Below are positions 51,885 to 61,639 of a stretch of 64,000 nt of DNA, piece after piece. Below the pieces are notes generated by a model. That model saw nothing but the letters and a program-made list of their open reading frames with translations, searched no databases and was not told where the DNA came from. Position 1 is the stretch's first letter; every line of letters begins with the position of its first letter. Source of the stretch: CG1-02-35-72 sp045046885 (lineage in GTDB: Bacteria > Bacteroidota > Bacteroidia > Flavobacteriales > Flavobacteriaceae); the NCBI GenBank assembly GCA_045046885.1, contig JASFYX010000043.1, forward strand, positions 1 to 64,000. The letters are read 5' to 3'. Position numbers and translations under genes: made by a program.

Positions 51885-52988
51885 ATGAACCGAATTATAC
51901 TTTTAAGCTTAGCCCTTCTCGTGCTAAGTTGTCAAAATAAAACAGATAAAAAGAAAGCCAATGCCACATCTGGGGCGACAAAAATTGTGAATCTAACACA
52001 CTATCCGCAAGAGCGACATCTTAAAAATGTAAAGCAGTTGACTTTTGGTGGCGATAATGCAGAAGCTTATTGGAATAGTAAAGGCGATGCTTTGGTTTTT
52101 CAGGCTACTAATAAAAAATGGGGTACTTCTTGCGATCAAATATTTACCATGAATATTTCTGACGATTTAAGAAAAGGGCAAATATCACAACGTATTAGTA
52201 ACGGGCAAGGACGTACAACATGTAGCTATTTTATGCCGGGTGATTCTACCTTTATATACGCCTCAACTTACAAGGTTGATGTTAATTGTCCTCCGGTTCC
52301 CAAAAAAGAAGATTACGACAATAAATATATTTGGCCTGTTTATAGCAGTTTTGATATCTATTTAGCCGATAAAAACGGCAAAGAATTGAAACAGTTAACC
52401 AATACACCGGGTTATGATGCCGAACCAACTGTGTCGCCCAAAGGTGATATGATTGTGTTTACCTCTACACGCTCAGGCGATTTAGAATTGTACACCATGA
52501 ATATAGATGGTACAGATGTTAAACAAATCACAAATGAATTGGGTTACGACGGTGGTGCTTTTTTCTCACCCGATGGCACAAAATTAATTTTCCGCGCCTC
52601 GCGTCCTAAAACACCCAAAGCTATAAAAGAATACAAAGATTTATTAGCCAAAGATGTGGTGATGCCAACCAATATGGAGTTGTTTATCTGTAATGTAGAT
52701 GGGTCTGATTTAAAACAAATCACACATTTAGGAGACGCCAATTGGGCGCCGTTTTTTAGTCCTTCAGGCAAGAAAGTTATTTTCTCATCAAACTTTAAAA
52801 CCAAACGCAGTTTTAATCTGTTTATGGTAAATATTGATGGTACCGGACTAGAACAAATTACTTACGATAAAGTTTTTGACGCATTTCCTATGTTTTCTCC
52901 CGATGGCTCAAAATTGGTTTTTTCGTCAAACCGCAATAATAACGGAACACACGATACCAATTTGTTTGTAGCCGATTGGGTAGAATAA
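51885..52988 (+). CDS. TolB-like beta-propeller lipoprotein (PD40 repeats)
   Basis: A 367-residue lipoprotein (LVLSC16). It has at least five WD40-like PD40 blades: DAEPTVSPKGDMIVFTSTRSGDLELYTMNIDG, GGAFFSPDGTKLIFRASR, WAPFFSPSGKKVIFSSN and FPMFSPDGSKLVFSSNRN. It resembles the TolB propeller but lacks the N-terminal TolB domain and Tol-Pal neighbours. It likely acts as a periplasmic binding or scaffold protein. The next gene starts 1 bp after its stop. Confidence 0.85.
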   Translation: MNRIILLSLALLVLSCQNKTDKKKANATSGATKIVNLTHYPQERHLKNVKQLTFGGDNAEAYWNSKGDALVFQATNKKWGTSCDQIFTMNISDDLRKGQISQRISNGQGRTTCSYFMPGDSTFIYASTYKVDVNCPPVPKKEDYDNKYIWPVYSSFDIYLADKNGKELKQLTNTPGYDAEPTVSPKGDMIVFTSTRSGDLELYTMNIDGTDVKQITNELGYDGGAFFSPDGTKLIFRASRPKTPKAIKEYKDLLAKDVVMPTNMELFICNVDGSDLKQITHLGDANWAPFFSPSGKKVIFSSNFKTKRSFNLFMVNIDGTGLEQITYDKVFDAFPMFSPDGSKLVFSSNRNNNGTHDTNLFVADWVE

Positions 52989-52989
52989 A

Positions 52990-53985
52990 ATGAAAGATGA
53001 CTCAAAAAAGTACAATTGGGCAATTTTGGGATGTGGTCATATTGCAGAAAAATTTGCTTTAGAACTTCAAGAATTACCGCAAGCTAGTTTATATGGTGTA
53101 GCTTCTAGGGATTTAAGCAATGCTCAAAATTTTGCCACTCAATTTGGGTTTAAAAAAGCCTTTGGGTCTTATGAAGATATGGTAAAAGACCCCAATGTAG
53201 ATGTTGTTTATATTGCAACACCTCATACTTTTCATTTAGAACATACTTTACTTTGTTTGAATCATAAAAAAGCAGTTTTATGTGAAAAAGCATTTGCTAT
53301 AAACGCGAAAGAAGTACAACAAATGATTGTGGCTTCAAAAGAGAATAATACTTTTTTAATGGAAGCTTTTTGGGTGGTTTTTACACCCAAATTTAAAAAG
53401 GTCTTAGAATTGATAAAAACGCAAGATTTAGGAAAGTTAAATTTTGTAAAATCAGATTTTCACTTTTTAGCCGATTACAATCCTCAAAGTAGAATTTATA
53501 ATATTGATTTGGGGGGCGGTTCTCTATTAGATATTGGTATTTATCCTGTTTTTACAGCACTGATGTTTTTGGGTATGCCAAATAATATCAAGACCTCAGC
53601 GCATTTTGCACCAACTGGTTCAGAAGAAAGTATTTCAATGTTGTTTGAATACAATGAGGGTACAACCGCAGTTTTATCCTCAAGTTTTAAGTCGCATGAA
53701 AAAATCGATACCGAGTTGTGTTTTGAAAAGGGTCTTGTTAAATACAATCGCAATCAACACGAGCCCATTATTTTGATTAAAGACAATTTTAAAAAAGAAG
53801 TGACGTTTGAAAAATGCAAAAATTCAGGTTATAAATATGAAGCGCTTCATGTTATGGATTGTCTCAATAAAAATTTAATTGAAAGTCCTATTTTAACGAA
53901 TCAAGTCAGTTTAAATTTGATGGGAATTTTAGACGCCGTTAGGATAAAAGCAGGTATAGTTTATCCTAATCACGACACTATTTAA
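52990..53985 (+). CDS. Gfo/Idh/MocA family oxidoreductase
   Basis: A 331-residue NAD(P)-dependent oxidoreductase. It has N-terminal AILGCGHIAEKFA, YIATPHTFHLEH, the catalytic-region CEKAFAINAKE (family EKP variant, with Ala instead of Pro) and GGGSLLDIGIYPV. Such enzymes act on sugars or related polyols; the substrate is unknown. It is co-transcribed with the propeller lipoprotein. Confidence 0.87.
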   Translation: MKDDSKKYNWAILGCGHIAEKFALELQELPQASLYGVASRDLSNAQNFATQFGFKKAFGSYEDMVKDPNVDVVYIATPHTFHLEHTLLCLNHKKAVLCEKAFAINAKEVQQMIVASKENNTFLMEAFWVVFTPKFKKVLELIKTQDLGKLNFVKSDFHFLADYNPQSRIYNIDLGGGSLLDIGIYPVFTALMFLGMPNNIKTSAHFAPTGSEESISMLFEYNEGTTAVLSSSFKSHEKIDTELCFEKGLVKYNRNQHEPIILIKDNFKKEVTFEKCKNSGYKYEALHVMDCLNKNLIESPILTNQVSLNLMGILDAVRIKAGIVYPNHDTI

Positions 53986-54012
53986 TTTTCATTTTCTCAA
54001 TAAATATTTGGC

Positions 54013-54020
54013 TATATTTG
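54013..54020 (+). promoter_or_regulatory. Predicted lepA -7 element
   Basis: TATATTTG followed by C, 30 bp before the lepA start. Confidence 0.55.
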
Positions 54021-54050
54021 CGTCAAATCCTGTAAACAGGTTTGATACGC

Positions 54051-55847
54051 ATGAAAAACATAAGAAATTTTTGCATAATTGCACATATAGATCACGGTAA
54101 GAGTACTTTAGCAGATAGACTTTTAGAGCTTACAAATACCATTACAGATCGCGAAAAACAAGACCAGTTGTTAGATAATATGGACTTAGAGCGCGAGCGG
54201 GGTATTACCATTAAAAGCCATGCCATACAAATGGATTATGAGCAAGATGGCGAAAAGTATGTCCTTAATCTTATTGACACGCCAGGTCACGTTGATTTTT
54301 CTTACGAAGTATCGCGTTCTATTGCTGCTTGCGAAGGCGCTTTGCTTATTGTAGATGCGGCGCAAAGTATTCAGGCGCAAACCATTTCTAACTTGTATTT
54401 GGCTTTAGAAAACGATTTGGAAATTATTCCGGTTTTAAATAAAATAGATTTACCAAGTGCTAATCCAGATGAAGTAACCGATGATATTGTTGATTTATTA
54501 GGATGCGATCCCGAAGAAGTAATTCACGCTAGCGGTAAAACAGGCTTTGGTGTAGCCGATATTTTAAAGGCCATTGTAGCGCGTGTTCCGGCACCGCAAG
54601 GTAAAGTCGATGCGCCGTTACAGGCATTGATTTTCGATTCTGTTTTTAATTCGTACCGTGGTGTTGAAACCTATTTTAGAGTGATGCAAGGTGAAATTAG
54701 AAAAGGACAACGCATTAAATTTATGTCAACAGATAGTACTTATTTAGCGGATGAAGTTGGGACTCTAAAACTCACTCAGGTTGTTAAACAAAGTATAAAA
54801 ACAGGTGATGTTGGCTATTTAATAACAGGCATTAAAACAGCTAGCGAAGTAAAAGTGGGTGATACTATTACAGATGCCGATAATTCTAATACAACAGCTA
54901 TTGCAGGTTTTGAAGATGTTAAACCAATGGTTTTTGCAGGTATTTATCCGGTAGACAACGACGATTATGAAGAGTTGCGCAGTGCGATGGAAAAACTAAA
55001 ATTAAATGACGCTTCTTTAGTGTTTACCCCAGAGAGTTCAGCGGCTTTAGGTTTTGGTTTTCGCTGTGGTTTTTTAGGAATGTTACATCTAGAAATTGTA
55101 CAAGAACGTTTAGAACGCGAGTTTGATATGACGGTTATTACTACAATGCCCAACGTATCATATCACGCTTATACAAATAAGCATCCTAACACCATATTAT
55201 TAGTAAACAATCCTTCAGATTTACCAGAACCTTCAAAATTAAATAGGGTAGAAGAACCTTATATTAAAGCGTCTATTATTACCAAGTCAGACTTTATTGG
55301 GCAGGTAATGAGTTTGTGTATAGAAAAACGCGGACAAATAACCAATCAGTCTTATTTAACCCAAGAACGCGTAGAATTGAGTTTTGATATGCCTCTGTCT
55401 GAAATTGTATTCGACTTTTATGATCGTCTAAAAACTGTTTCAAAAGGCTATGCCTCATTCGATTATCATCCTATAGGCTTTAGAGAATCAAAATTGGTAA
55501 AAGTAGATATCCTTTTAAATGGGAGCCCGGTTGATGCTTTATCGGCTTTATTACATGCCGACAATGCTTATGGCATTGGTAAAAAAATATGTGAAAAATT
55601 ACGTGGTTTAATTCCGCGTCAACAATTTGACATACCTATTCAGGCGGCTATTGGCTCAAAAATTCTATCGCGAGAGACAATTAAAGCTTTACGAAAAGAT
55701 GTTACAGCTAAATGTTATGGTGGCGATATCACGCGTAAACGTAAATTGCTAGAAAAACAAAAGAAAGGTAAAAAACGCATGCGTCAAGTAGGTAATGTAC
55801 AAATTCCGCAAGAAGCTTTTATGGCGGTGTTAAAACTGAATGATTAA
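54051..55847 (+). CDS. lepA: Elongation factor 4 (LepA)
   Basis: A 598-residue ribosome back-translocating GTPase. It has G1 AHIDHGKSTLAD, switch II IDTPGHVDFSYEV, G4 LNKIDLP, and the LepA-specific C-terminal end (DVTAKCYGGDITRKRKLLEKQK, GNVQIPQEAFMAVL). The ATG at 54051 is chosen; the frame's upstream extension begins at TTG. Confidence 0.96.
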   Translation: MKNIRNFCIIAHIDHGKSTLADRLLELTNTITDREKQDQLLDNMDLERERGITIKSHAIQMDYEQDGEKYVLNLIDTPGHVDFSYEVSRSIAACEGALLIVDAAQSIQAQTISNLYLALENDLEIIPVLNKIDLPSANPDEVTDDIVDLLGCDPEEVIHASGKTGFGVADILKAIVARVPAPQGKVDAPLQALIFDSVFNSYRGVETYFRVMQGEIRKGQRIKFMSTDSTYLADEVGTLKLTQVVKQSIKTGDVGYLITGIKTASEVKVGDTITDADNSNTTAIAGFEDVKPMVFAGIYPVDNDDYEELRSAMEKLKLNDASLVFTPESSAALGFGFRCGFLGMLHLEIVQERLEREFDMTVITTMPNVSYHAYTNKHPNTILLVNNPSDLPEPSKLNRVEEPYIKASIITKSDFIGQVMSLCIEKRGQITNQSYLTQERVELSFDMPLSEIVFDFYDRLKTVSKGYASFDYHPIGFRESKLVKVDILLNGSPVDALSALLHADNAYGIGKKICEKLRGLIPRQQFDIPIQAAIGSKILSRETIKALRKDVTAKCYGGDITRKRKLLEKQKKGKKRMRQVGNVQIPQEAFMAVLKLND

Positions 55848-56134
55848 AGAGATTCATTTCTGAATTTTTCTTGCTAAAGTTGTTAATAAAACAGCAATCA
55901 ATCAATAGTAAAAGCTTGCTATTCAATATTTATCATATAACTTAGAAAAAAAAATAAAGTATTATTAATCAACGCCTATTTTAAATTACAATTTGTTATA
56001 ATCATTTCTATAAATACTAGAAATTTTATTAAATTCGCAAAGTTAATTTTTTTACCTAAAAGTTGCCATTTAAACTTTGTGTTGAAAAGCGAAAAACGAC
56101 TTCTTTTTTCTAAAATATTAAGACTTAATATAAA

Positions 56135-56878
56135 ATGAAAAAATTAGATATACTCATTATTACCATAAGCTTATTTATGGTCGGTTCAATTTTTAGCCAA
56201 GACAAAGCTCCAGAAAACAATCCTTTTAGCCTTAGTGTAGATGTTATGAGTCGCTATATTTGGCGTGGTGCCGATTTTGGCAATTCGCCTAGCATTCAGC
56301 CAAACGTTGAATACAATAAAGGCAATTTAACAATTGGCGCTTGGGGCGCTTATGCTACTAACAGCAATTATCAAGAAGCCGATTTATACTTGAGTTATGC
56401 TTTAAGCGATAGAGTATCACTAACCTTAACCGATTATTTTTTTCCTTCATCAACTCCTACCGACAACTATTTTGATTATGACCATGCAACAACTGGACAT
56501 ATTTTTGAGATGTCTATGACTATTGATGCCACAGAAAAATTTCCTTTAAACTTTCTTTTGGCAACTAATTTTTATGGCGATGACGCCGATAAATTGCTTG
56601 CAAACGGCACAACAAATGGTATTCAATATTCAACCTATGCAGAGGTGGGTTATAATTTTAAAAACGCAAATGCTTTTATCGGTTTTAATCTTAGCAAACC
56701 CAATAAAACCCGCGGTGAGTCAGGTTTTTATGGCGATAGTTTGGGAGTGGTTAATCTTGGAATAACAGTTGTTAAAAAAATTAAAATATCAAATTCATTT
56801 GCCATACCGTTTAGTGGGTCTCTCATTGCAAACCCTGAAGCTGAAAAAATATTTATGGTCATTGGGTTTTCACTTTAA
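56135..56878 (+). CDS. TorF-like putative outer membrane porin
   Basis: A 247-residue protein with a signal peptide (cleavage after SIFSQ, about residue 22). Beta-strand content resembles the TorF/Gcw_chp family: DVMSRYIWRGADFGNSPSIQPNVEY is its hallmark start, and it ends with a FMVIGFSL strand. It lies 36 bp upstream of the ammonium transporter gene and is probably its co-transcribed outer membrane partner. The 287-bp gap before it shows no other gene. Confidence 0.75.
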   Translation: MKKLDILIITISLFMVGSIFSQDKAPENNPFSLSVDVMSRYIWRGADFGNSPSIQPNVEYNKGNLTIGAWGAYATNSNYQEADLYLSYALSDRVSLTLTDYFFPSSTPTDNYFDYDHATTGHIFEMSMTIDATEKFPLNFLLATNFYGDDADKLLANGTTNGIQYSTYAEVGYNFKNANAFIGFNLSKPNKTRGESGFYGDSLGVVNLGITVVKKIKISNSFAIPFSGSLIANPEAEKIFMVIGFSL

Positions 56879-56914
56879 ATAGAAAATAATTATTAACCAA
56901 TAAAACAATAAATT

Positions 56915-58132
56915 ATGTTTGATACTGGAACAACAACATTTATGATACTTTCTACAAGTCTCGTTATGTTAATGACACCCGGTCTGGCCTTTTTTTACGG
57001 AGGATTAGCAGGGAAAAGAAATATTTTAGGGATAATGATGCAAACTTTTGTATCATTAGGTGTAACTACAATTCTATGGATAGGATTTGGTTATTCTCTT
57101 TGTTTTAGTGGCGGCGAAGGAGGAATTATTGGAAATTTTGATTGGGCATTTTTAAATGGTATACCATTCAACAACCCATACTCTGGTGCCGATGGGCAAT
57201 ATCCAGAATTTATTTTTATTGCATACCAAATGATGTTTGCTGTTATTACTCCTACACTAATTACAGGAGCATTTGTAAATAGGGTTACATTTAAAGCTTA
57301 TTTGATTTTCTTAGTAGCTTGGCAAATTTTTGTTTACTATCCTTTCGTTCATATGATTTGGGGCGGTGGATTGTTAGCAGAATGGGGTGTCCTTGATTTT
57401 GCAGGAGGTATTGTTGTTCATGCAACAGCAGGTTTTGCTGCTTTAGCATCTGTTATTTATGTAGGTAAAAGAAAAGATACCAAGTCGGTACCTAACAGTA
57501 TTCCTTTAGTTGCTATAGGAACAGGTTTGCTATGGTTTGGATGGTATGGTTTTAATGCTGGTAGCGAATTAAAAGTTGATGCAATTACAACAACAGCATT
57601 CTTAAATACGGATGTTGCAGCTTCAGTAGCAGGTATTACTTGGTTAATAATAGAATGGATTAGAGAAGGACGGCCTAAATTTGTAGGACTATTAACTGGG
57701 TTTGTTGCTGGTTTGGCAACTATTACACCTGCAGCAGGTTTTGTTCCTTTATGGGCAGCTATGGTTATAGGTCTAGTGGCAGGTTCACTTTGTTTTGTGG
57801 CAGTACAATTTAAAAACAAGTGGGGCTGGGACGATGCTCTTGATGTTTGGGGTGTACACGGAATGGGTGGCGTTTTCGGAACAATTATGTTAGGAATATT
57901 TGCTTCATCATCAATTAATGGTCAATCTGGATTGTTAGAAGGCAATTCTTCGTTCTTTTTAAAGGAAGTTGTTGCCGTATTAGGTGCTGCCGCTTACGCA
58001 TTTGTATTTACTTATATCATGCTTATGTTAATAAACTTTATTACAAAAGTTAAAGTTACAGATGATGAAGAGACAATGGGCTTAGATGCTTCATTACATG
58101 GCGAAAAAGCTTATGATGAAGGTGTCTTATAG
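56915..58132 (+). CDS. amt: Ammonium transporter
   Basis: A 405-residue inner-membrane channel with 11 helices. It shows LMTPGLAFFYGG, DFAGGIVVHATAGFAALASVIYVGKRK with the pore histidine, LLWFGWYGFNAGSELKVD and VWGVHGMGGVFGTIMLGIFAS with the second pore histidine. The short C-terminal tail (TMGLDASLHGEKAYDEG) is the PII-responsive type, but no glnK gene is adjacent. It ends at a bidirectional terminator. Confidence 0.95.
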   Translation: MFDTGTTTFMILSTSLVMLMTPGLAFFYGGLAGKRNILGIMMQTFVSLGVTTILWIGFGYSLCFSGGEGGIIGNFDWAFLNGIPFNNPYSGADGQYPEFIFIAYQMMFAVITPTLITGAFVNRVTFKAYLIFLVAWQIFVYYPFVHMIWGGGLLAEWGVLDFAGGIVVHATAGFAALASVIYVGKRKDTKSVPNSIPLVAIGTGLLWFGWYGFNAGSELKVDAITTTAFLNTDVAASVAGITWLIIEWIREGRPKFVGLLTGFVAGLATITPAAGFVPLWAAMVIGLVAGSLCFVAVQFKNKWGWDDALDVWGVHGMGGVFGTIMLGIFASSSINGQSGLLEGNSSFFLKEVVAVLGAAAYAFVFTYIMLMLINFITKVKVTDDEETMGLDASLHGEKAYDEGVL

Positions 58133-58187
58133 TCAAAATTAACCGATTAAGATATTTTTAATTTTTTAACACTTTCATTGAAAATAA

Positions 58188-58218
58188 AAAAAAGCCTCTT
58201 TTTACAAGAGGCTTTTAA
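58188..58218. terminator. Bidirectional terminator between amt and ferredoxin genes
   Basis: AAAAGCCTCTT / AAGAGGCTTTT stem with loop TTTAC and T/A tails, placed between convergent genes. Confidence 0.87.
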
Positions 58219-58240
58219 AAATTGGTTGATTTTTGGTGTT

Positions 58241-58591
58241 TTATTCGCCGTGAAGCCAAGCCTTTTTAGCTAATAACTCTTCTTCAGATTCTTCGTGATC
58301 TTCATCAGGAATACAGCAGTCAACAGGACATACAGAAGCACATTGAGGCTCGTCATGGAAGCCTTTACATTCTGTACATTTTTCTGTTACGATAAAGTAA
58401 AATTCGTCTGATATGGGCTCGTTATTTTCATCGGCATCCATATCAGCTCCACTAGGAGTAGTAACATCTCCACTTAATGAAGTATCTTCAGATAGAGACC
58501 ATTCATCATCTGGTTCATAAATTGCATGGTTTGGACACTCTGAAATACAGGCATCACAATTTATACATTCGTCGGTTATTTTAATTGCCAT
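58241..58591 (-). CDS. 4Fe-4S dicluster ferredoxin
   Basis: A 116-residue electron carrier. Cluster motifs are CINCDACISECP near the N terminus and CTECKGFHDEPQCASVCP after a long acidic insert (about residues 30-65). The C terminus is acidic. It probably exchanges electrons with the 2-oxoacid:ferredoxin oxidoreductase encoded divergently at 58742; the two share a regulatory region. Confidence 0.88.
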   Translation of the reverse strand: MAIKITDECINCDACISECPNHAIYEPDDEWSLSEDTSLSGDVTTPSGADMDADENNEPISDEFYFIVTEKCTECKGFHDEPQCASVCPVDCCIPDEDHEESEEELLAKKAWLHGE

Positions 58592-58616
58592 AATATATGT
58601 TTTTATTAAATTGCCA

Positions 58617-58690
58617 CAAATTTAAAAAATTAAATTTTAATTTATTCTGACAATTATCATTATTTCAAAATAAAAGTAATAATAAATTTG
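58617..58690. promoter_or_regulatory. Divergent ferredoxin/korA promoters sharing one CRP/FNR-type operator
   Basis: Two TAAATTTG elements face outwards: minus strand 58624-58617 and plus strand 58683-58690. Between them lies TGACAATTATCA (58648-58659, centre 58653.5; TGAT-AATT-GTCA on the other strand). Its centre is 36.5 bp from the terminal G of both elements, so a single site sits at about -40.5 for both genes. Neither promoter has a TTG at -33. Confidence 0.72.
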
Positions 58691-58741
58691 TCACAATTTT
58701 TAAAATACTAAAAAATCGTTAAAAAAACAGTTAAAAAATTT

Positions 58742-60607
58742 ATGGATTTAGATTTAAAAAATCAGCAATCTGGCACCACTTCTACACAGTTACAAGGGGT
58801 CGTAATTAGATTTGTTGGTGATTCTGGTGATGGCATGCAGCTTACCGGAACGCAATTTTCTGACACATCTGCAATGTTTGGCAATGATATTGCCACTTTT
58901 CCTAATTATCCGGCCGAAATTCGCGCCCCCCAAGGAAGTCTTTATGGCGTTTCTGGCTACCAAGTTCATATTGGTAGTGTAGAAGTAAGTACGCCAGGCG
59001 ATGATTTAGATTTATTGGTGGCGATGAATCCTGCGGGATTAAAGACCAATTACACATCGGTTAAACCGGGTCATACTATTATTGTAGATACCGATTCTTT
59101 TACAAAGAAAAATCTTGAAAAAGCTTTTTACGAAAGTAATCCGCTTGAAGATGGTAGTTTAGACAACTACCGCGTTATAGAAGTTTCTATGACTTCTTTA
59201 ACAAAAGAAAGTCTTAAAGATTTAGGACTCGATAATAAAAGTGTGGTTAGAAGTAAAAATATGTTTGCTTTGGGTATGGTGTATTGGATATACAACCGTT
59301 CTTTAGAACATACAATTGAATTTTTTAACAAGAAATTTAAAAGCAAACCGCTTGTTGCAGAAGCCAATACTAAGGTATTGAAAGCCGGTTTTTATTACGC
59401 CGAAACACTCGAAATTATTTCGAATTCATATTCTATTGCGCCCTCAAAAATGCCGAAAGGGACTTACAGAATTGTAAATGGAAATACAGCAACCGCTTGG
59501 GGCTTTTTAGCCGCTTCAGAAAATTCTGGACGCGAATTGTATTTAGGATCTTATCCCATTACACCAGCTACAGATATTTTACACGAATTGGTAAAACACA
59601 AACATTTTGGTGTAAAAGCTTTTCAAGCTGAAGATGAAATAGCGGGTGTTTGTTCTTCAATTGGCGCGTCATTTGCGGGTGATTTAGCTATAACAACCAC
59701 TTCTGGTCCTGGACTTGCTTTAAAAGGTGAAGCCCTAGGATTGGCTATGATTACAGAATTACCTTTGGTTGCCGTGAATGTTCAACGTGGTGGCCCTTCA
59801 ACAGGATTACCCACAAAAACAGAGCAATCAGATTTATTACAAGCCTTATTTGGAAGAAATGGAGAAAGTCCTGTAATTGTAGTAGCGGCCAGCACACCTG
59901 CCAATTGTTTTGATATGGCTTATGAGGCTTCTCGCTTAGCTCTTGAACATATGACACCAGTTATTTTGTTAACTGATGGTTATATTGCCAATGGATCTGA
60001 ACCTTGGAAAATTAAATCTGTAAAAGATTTAGCCCCTATTAATCCGCCAATTATTAAGGAAGCTTCTTCAGACTGGCATCCTTATGTTAGAGATAAAGAA
60101 TCTTTAGCAAGAAATTGGGCTATTCCTGGCACAAAAGGTTTAGAACACCGAATAGGAGGTTTAGAAAAGGATAAAGTTTCTGGAAATGTTTCTTACGATC
60201 CAGAAAATCATGAATTTATGACTAATATTCGTGCCGAAAAAATAAAACGCGTTGCCAATTATATTCCCGATTTAAAAGCTGAATTTGCCCAAGAAGGCGA
60301 TTTGTTGGTTGTAGGATGGGGAGGCACTTATGGTAGTTTACACTCTGCAGTTAAAGAATTAAATACGCAAGGTCAAAAGGTAGGACATGTTCATTTTAAT
60401 TATATCAATCCAATGCCTAAAAATACTGCTGAGGTATTTGCTAAGTATAAAAAAATTATCGTTTGTGAATTGAATAAAGGTCAAATGGCTTATGTTTTAA
60501 GAGCTAATTATCCTGAGTTTACTTATACACAATATAACAAAATGCAAGGTTTACCATTCTCTGTGGGCGATCTTAAACAAAAATTTAATAGCTTAATAAA
60601 TAACTAG
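58742..60607 (+). CDS. korA: 2-oxoacid:ferredoxin oxidoreductase, fused gamma-alpha subunit
   Basis: A 621-residue subunit of 2-oxoglutarate (or related 2-oxoacid) ferredoxin oxidoreductase. The gamma domain (about residues 18-190) has FVGDSGDGMQLTG. The alpha domain follows with YPITPATDILHEL, FQAEDEIAGVCSSIGASFAGD and TTSGPGLALKGEALGLA. With KorB it oxidises the 2-oxoacid to acyl-CoA and reduces ferredoxin. The exact substrate is inferred from family size. Confidence 0.88.
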   Translation: MDLDLKNQQSGTTSTQLQGVVIRFVGDSGDGMQLTGTQFSDTSAMFGNDIATFPNYPAEIRAPQGSLYGVSGYQVHIGSVEVSTPGDDLDLLVAMNPAGLKTNYTSVKPGHTIIVDTDSFTKKNLEKAFYESNPLEDGSLDNYRVIEVSMTSLTKESLKDLGLDNKSVVRSKNMFALGMVYWIYNRSLEHTIEFFNKKFKSKPLVAEANTKVLKAGFYYAETLEIISNSYSIAPSKMPKGTYRIVNGNTATAWGFLAASENSGRELYLGSYPITPATDILHELVKHKHFGVKAFQAEDEIAGVCSSIGASFAGDLAITTTSGPGLALKGEALGLAMITELPLVAVNVQRGGPSTGLPTKTEQSDLLQALFGRNGESPVIVVAASTPANCFDMAYEASRLALEHMTPVILLTDGYIANGSEPWKIKSVKDLAPINPPIIKEASSDWHPYVRDKESLARNWAIPGTKGLEHRIGGLEKDKVSGNVSYDPENHEFMTNIRAEKIKRVANYIPDLKAEFAQEGDLLVVGWGGTYGSLHSAVKELNTQGQKVGHVHFNYINPMPKNTAEVFAKYKKIIVCELNKGQMAYVLRANYPEFTYTQYNKMQGLPFSVGDLKQKFNSLINN

Positions 60608-60611
60608 AAAA

Positions 60612-61625
60612 ATGGAAGATACTGCTGTAAAAAAATACACGTTTAAAGATTTTCAAAGCGACCAAGAAGTAAGATGGTGCCCAGGGTGTGATGATTATGT
60701 TATTTTGAGAGCTATGTTAAAAGCCTTACCTGAAATGGATGTCAAAAAAGAAGATGTTGTTTTCATTTCTGGAATAGGATGTTCTTCTCGTTTTCCATAT
60801 TATGTAGATTCTTTTGGAATACATAGTATTCATGGACGTGCACCGGCTATTGCTACAGGCGTTAAATTGGCGAATCCAGACTTGAGTGTTTGGGTTATTA
60901 CCGGAGATGGTGATTCGTTAGCTATTGGAGGGAATCATTTTATACATATGTTAAGACGAAACATCAACTTAAATGTGGTGTTGTTTAATAATGAAATTTA
61001 CGGATTGACAAAAGGTCAATTTTCACCGACTTCTTTATTAGGTCAAAAAACAAAATCATCTCCTTATGGCAATACGCAACCTCCTTTTCAACCAGGTGAG
61101 TTAGCTATTGGGGCTCATGCCCGCTTTTTTGCCAGAATTGGTGGGAATAATCCTAAAGATATGATAAAGCTATTTATTGAAGCCGAAAAATTTAAAGGTA
61201 CTTCGTTGATAGAAGTCCTTCAGAATTGTGTTATCTTTAACGACGGTTGTTACACAAATTATACCGATAAAAAGGTTAAAGACGATCAACAAATATTTTT
61301 AGAACACGGTAAACCTATGATTTTTGGAAAAGAAAAAAATAAAGGTTTGGTATTAAACGGTCTAAAATTAGAAGTGGTTGCCATTGGCGAAAATGGTGTA
61401 ACAGAACAAGATTTATTAGTTCACGATGCTAAAGAATCAGACCCTACATTACATCAAATGTTAATTAGATGCAGATACCCGTTAGCAACAGGTATTATTA
61501 GAAGTGTAGAAGAACCGTCGTTTGAAGAACGCGAAGCAGAATTAACAGCTCAAGTAAAAGCCAATTCTCCTTATTCTTGTGTAGATGACTTGTTAAAAGC
61601 AGGAGAAACCTACGAGGTTAAATAG
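60612..61625 (+). CDS. korB: 2-oxoacid:ferredoxin oxidoreductase beta subunit
   Basis: A 337-residue thiamine-diphosphate subunit. It has iron-sulfur and TPP residues in RWCPGCDDYVIL and GIGCSSRFPYY, and the TPP/Mg motif GDGDSLAIGGNHFIHMLRRN ending in LFNNEIYGLTKGQ. It starts 4 bp after korA. The long form without an added ferredoxin domain is the KorB type. Confidence 0.9.
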   Translation: MEDTAVKKYTFKDFQSDQEVRWCPGCDDYVILRAMLKALPEMDVKKEDVVFISGIGCSSRFPYYVDSFGIHSIHGRAPAIATGVKLANPDLSVWVITGDGDSLAIGGNHFIHMLRRNINLNVVLFNNEIYGLTKGQFSPTSLLGQKTKSSPYGNTQPPFQPGELAIGAHARFFARIGGNNPKDMIKLFIEAEKFKGTSLIEVLQNCVIFNDGCYTNYTDKKVKDDQQIFLEHGKPMIFGKEKNKGLVLNGLKLEVVAIGENGVTEQDLLVHDAKESDPTLHQMLIRCRYPLATGIIRSVEEPSFEEREAELTAQVKANSPYSCVDDLLKAGETYEVK

Positions 61626-61639
61626 AAATAAAAAATTAA

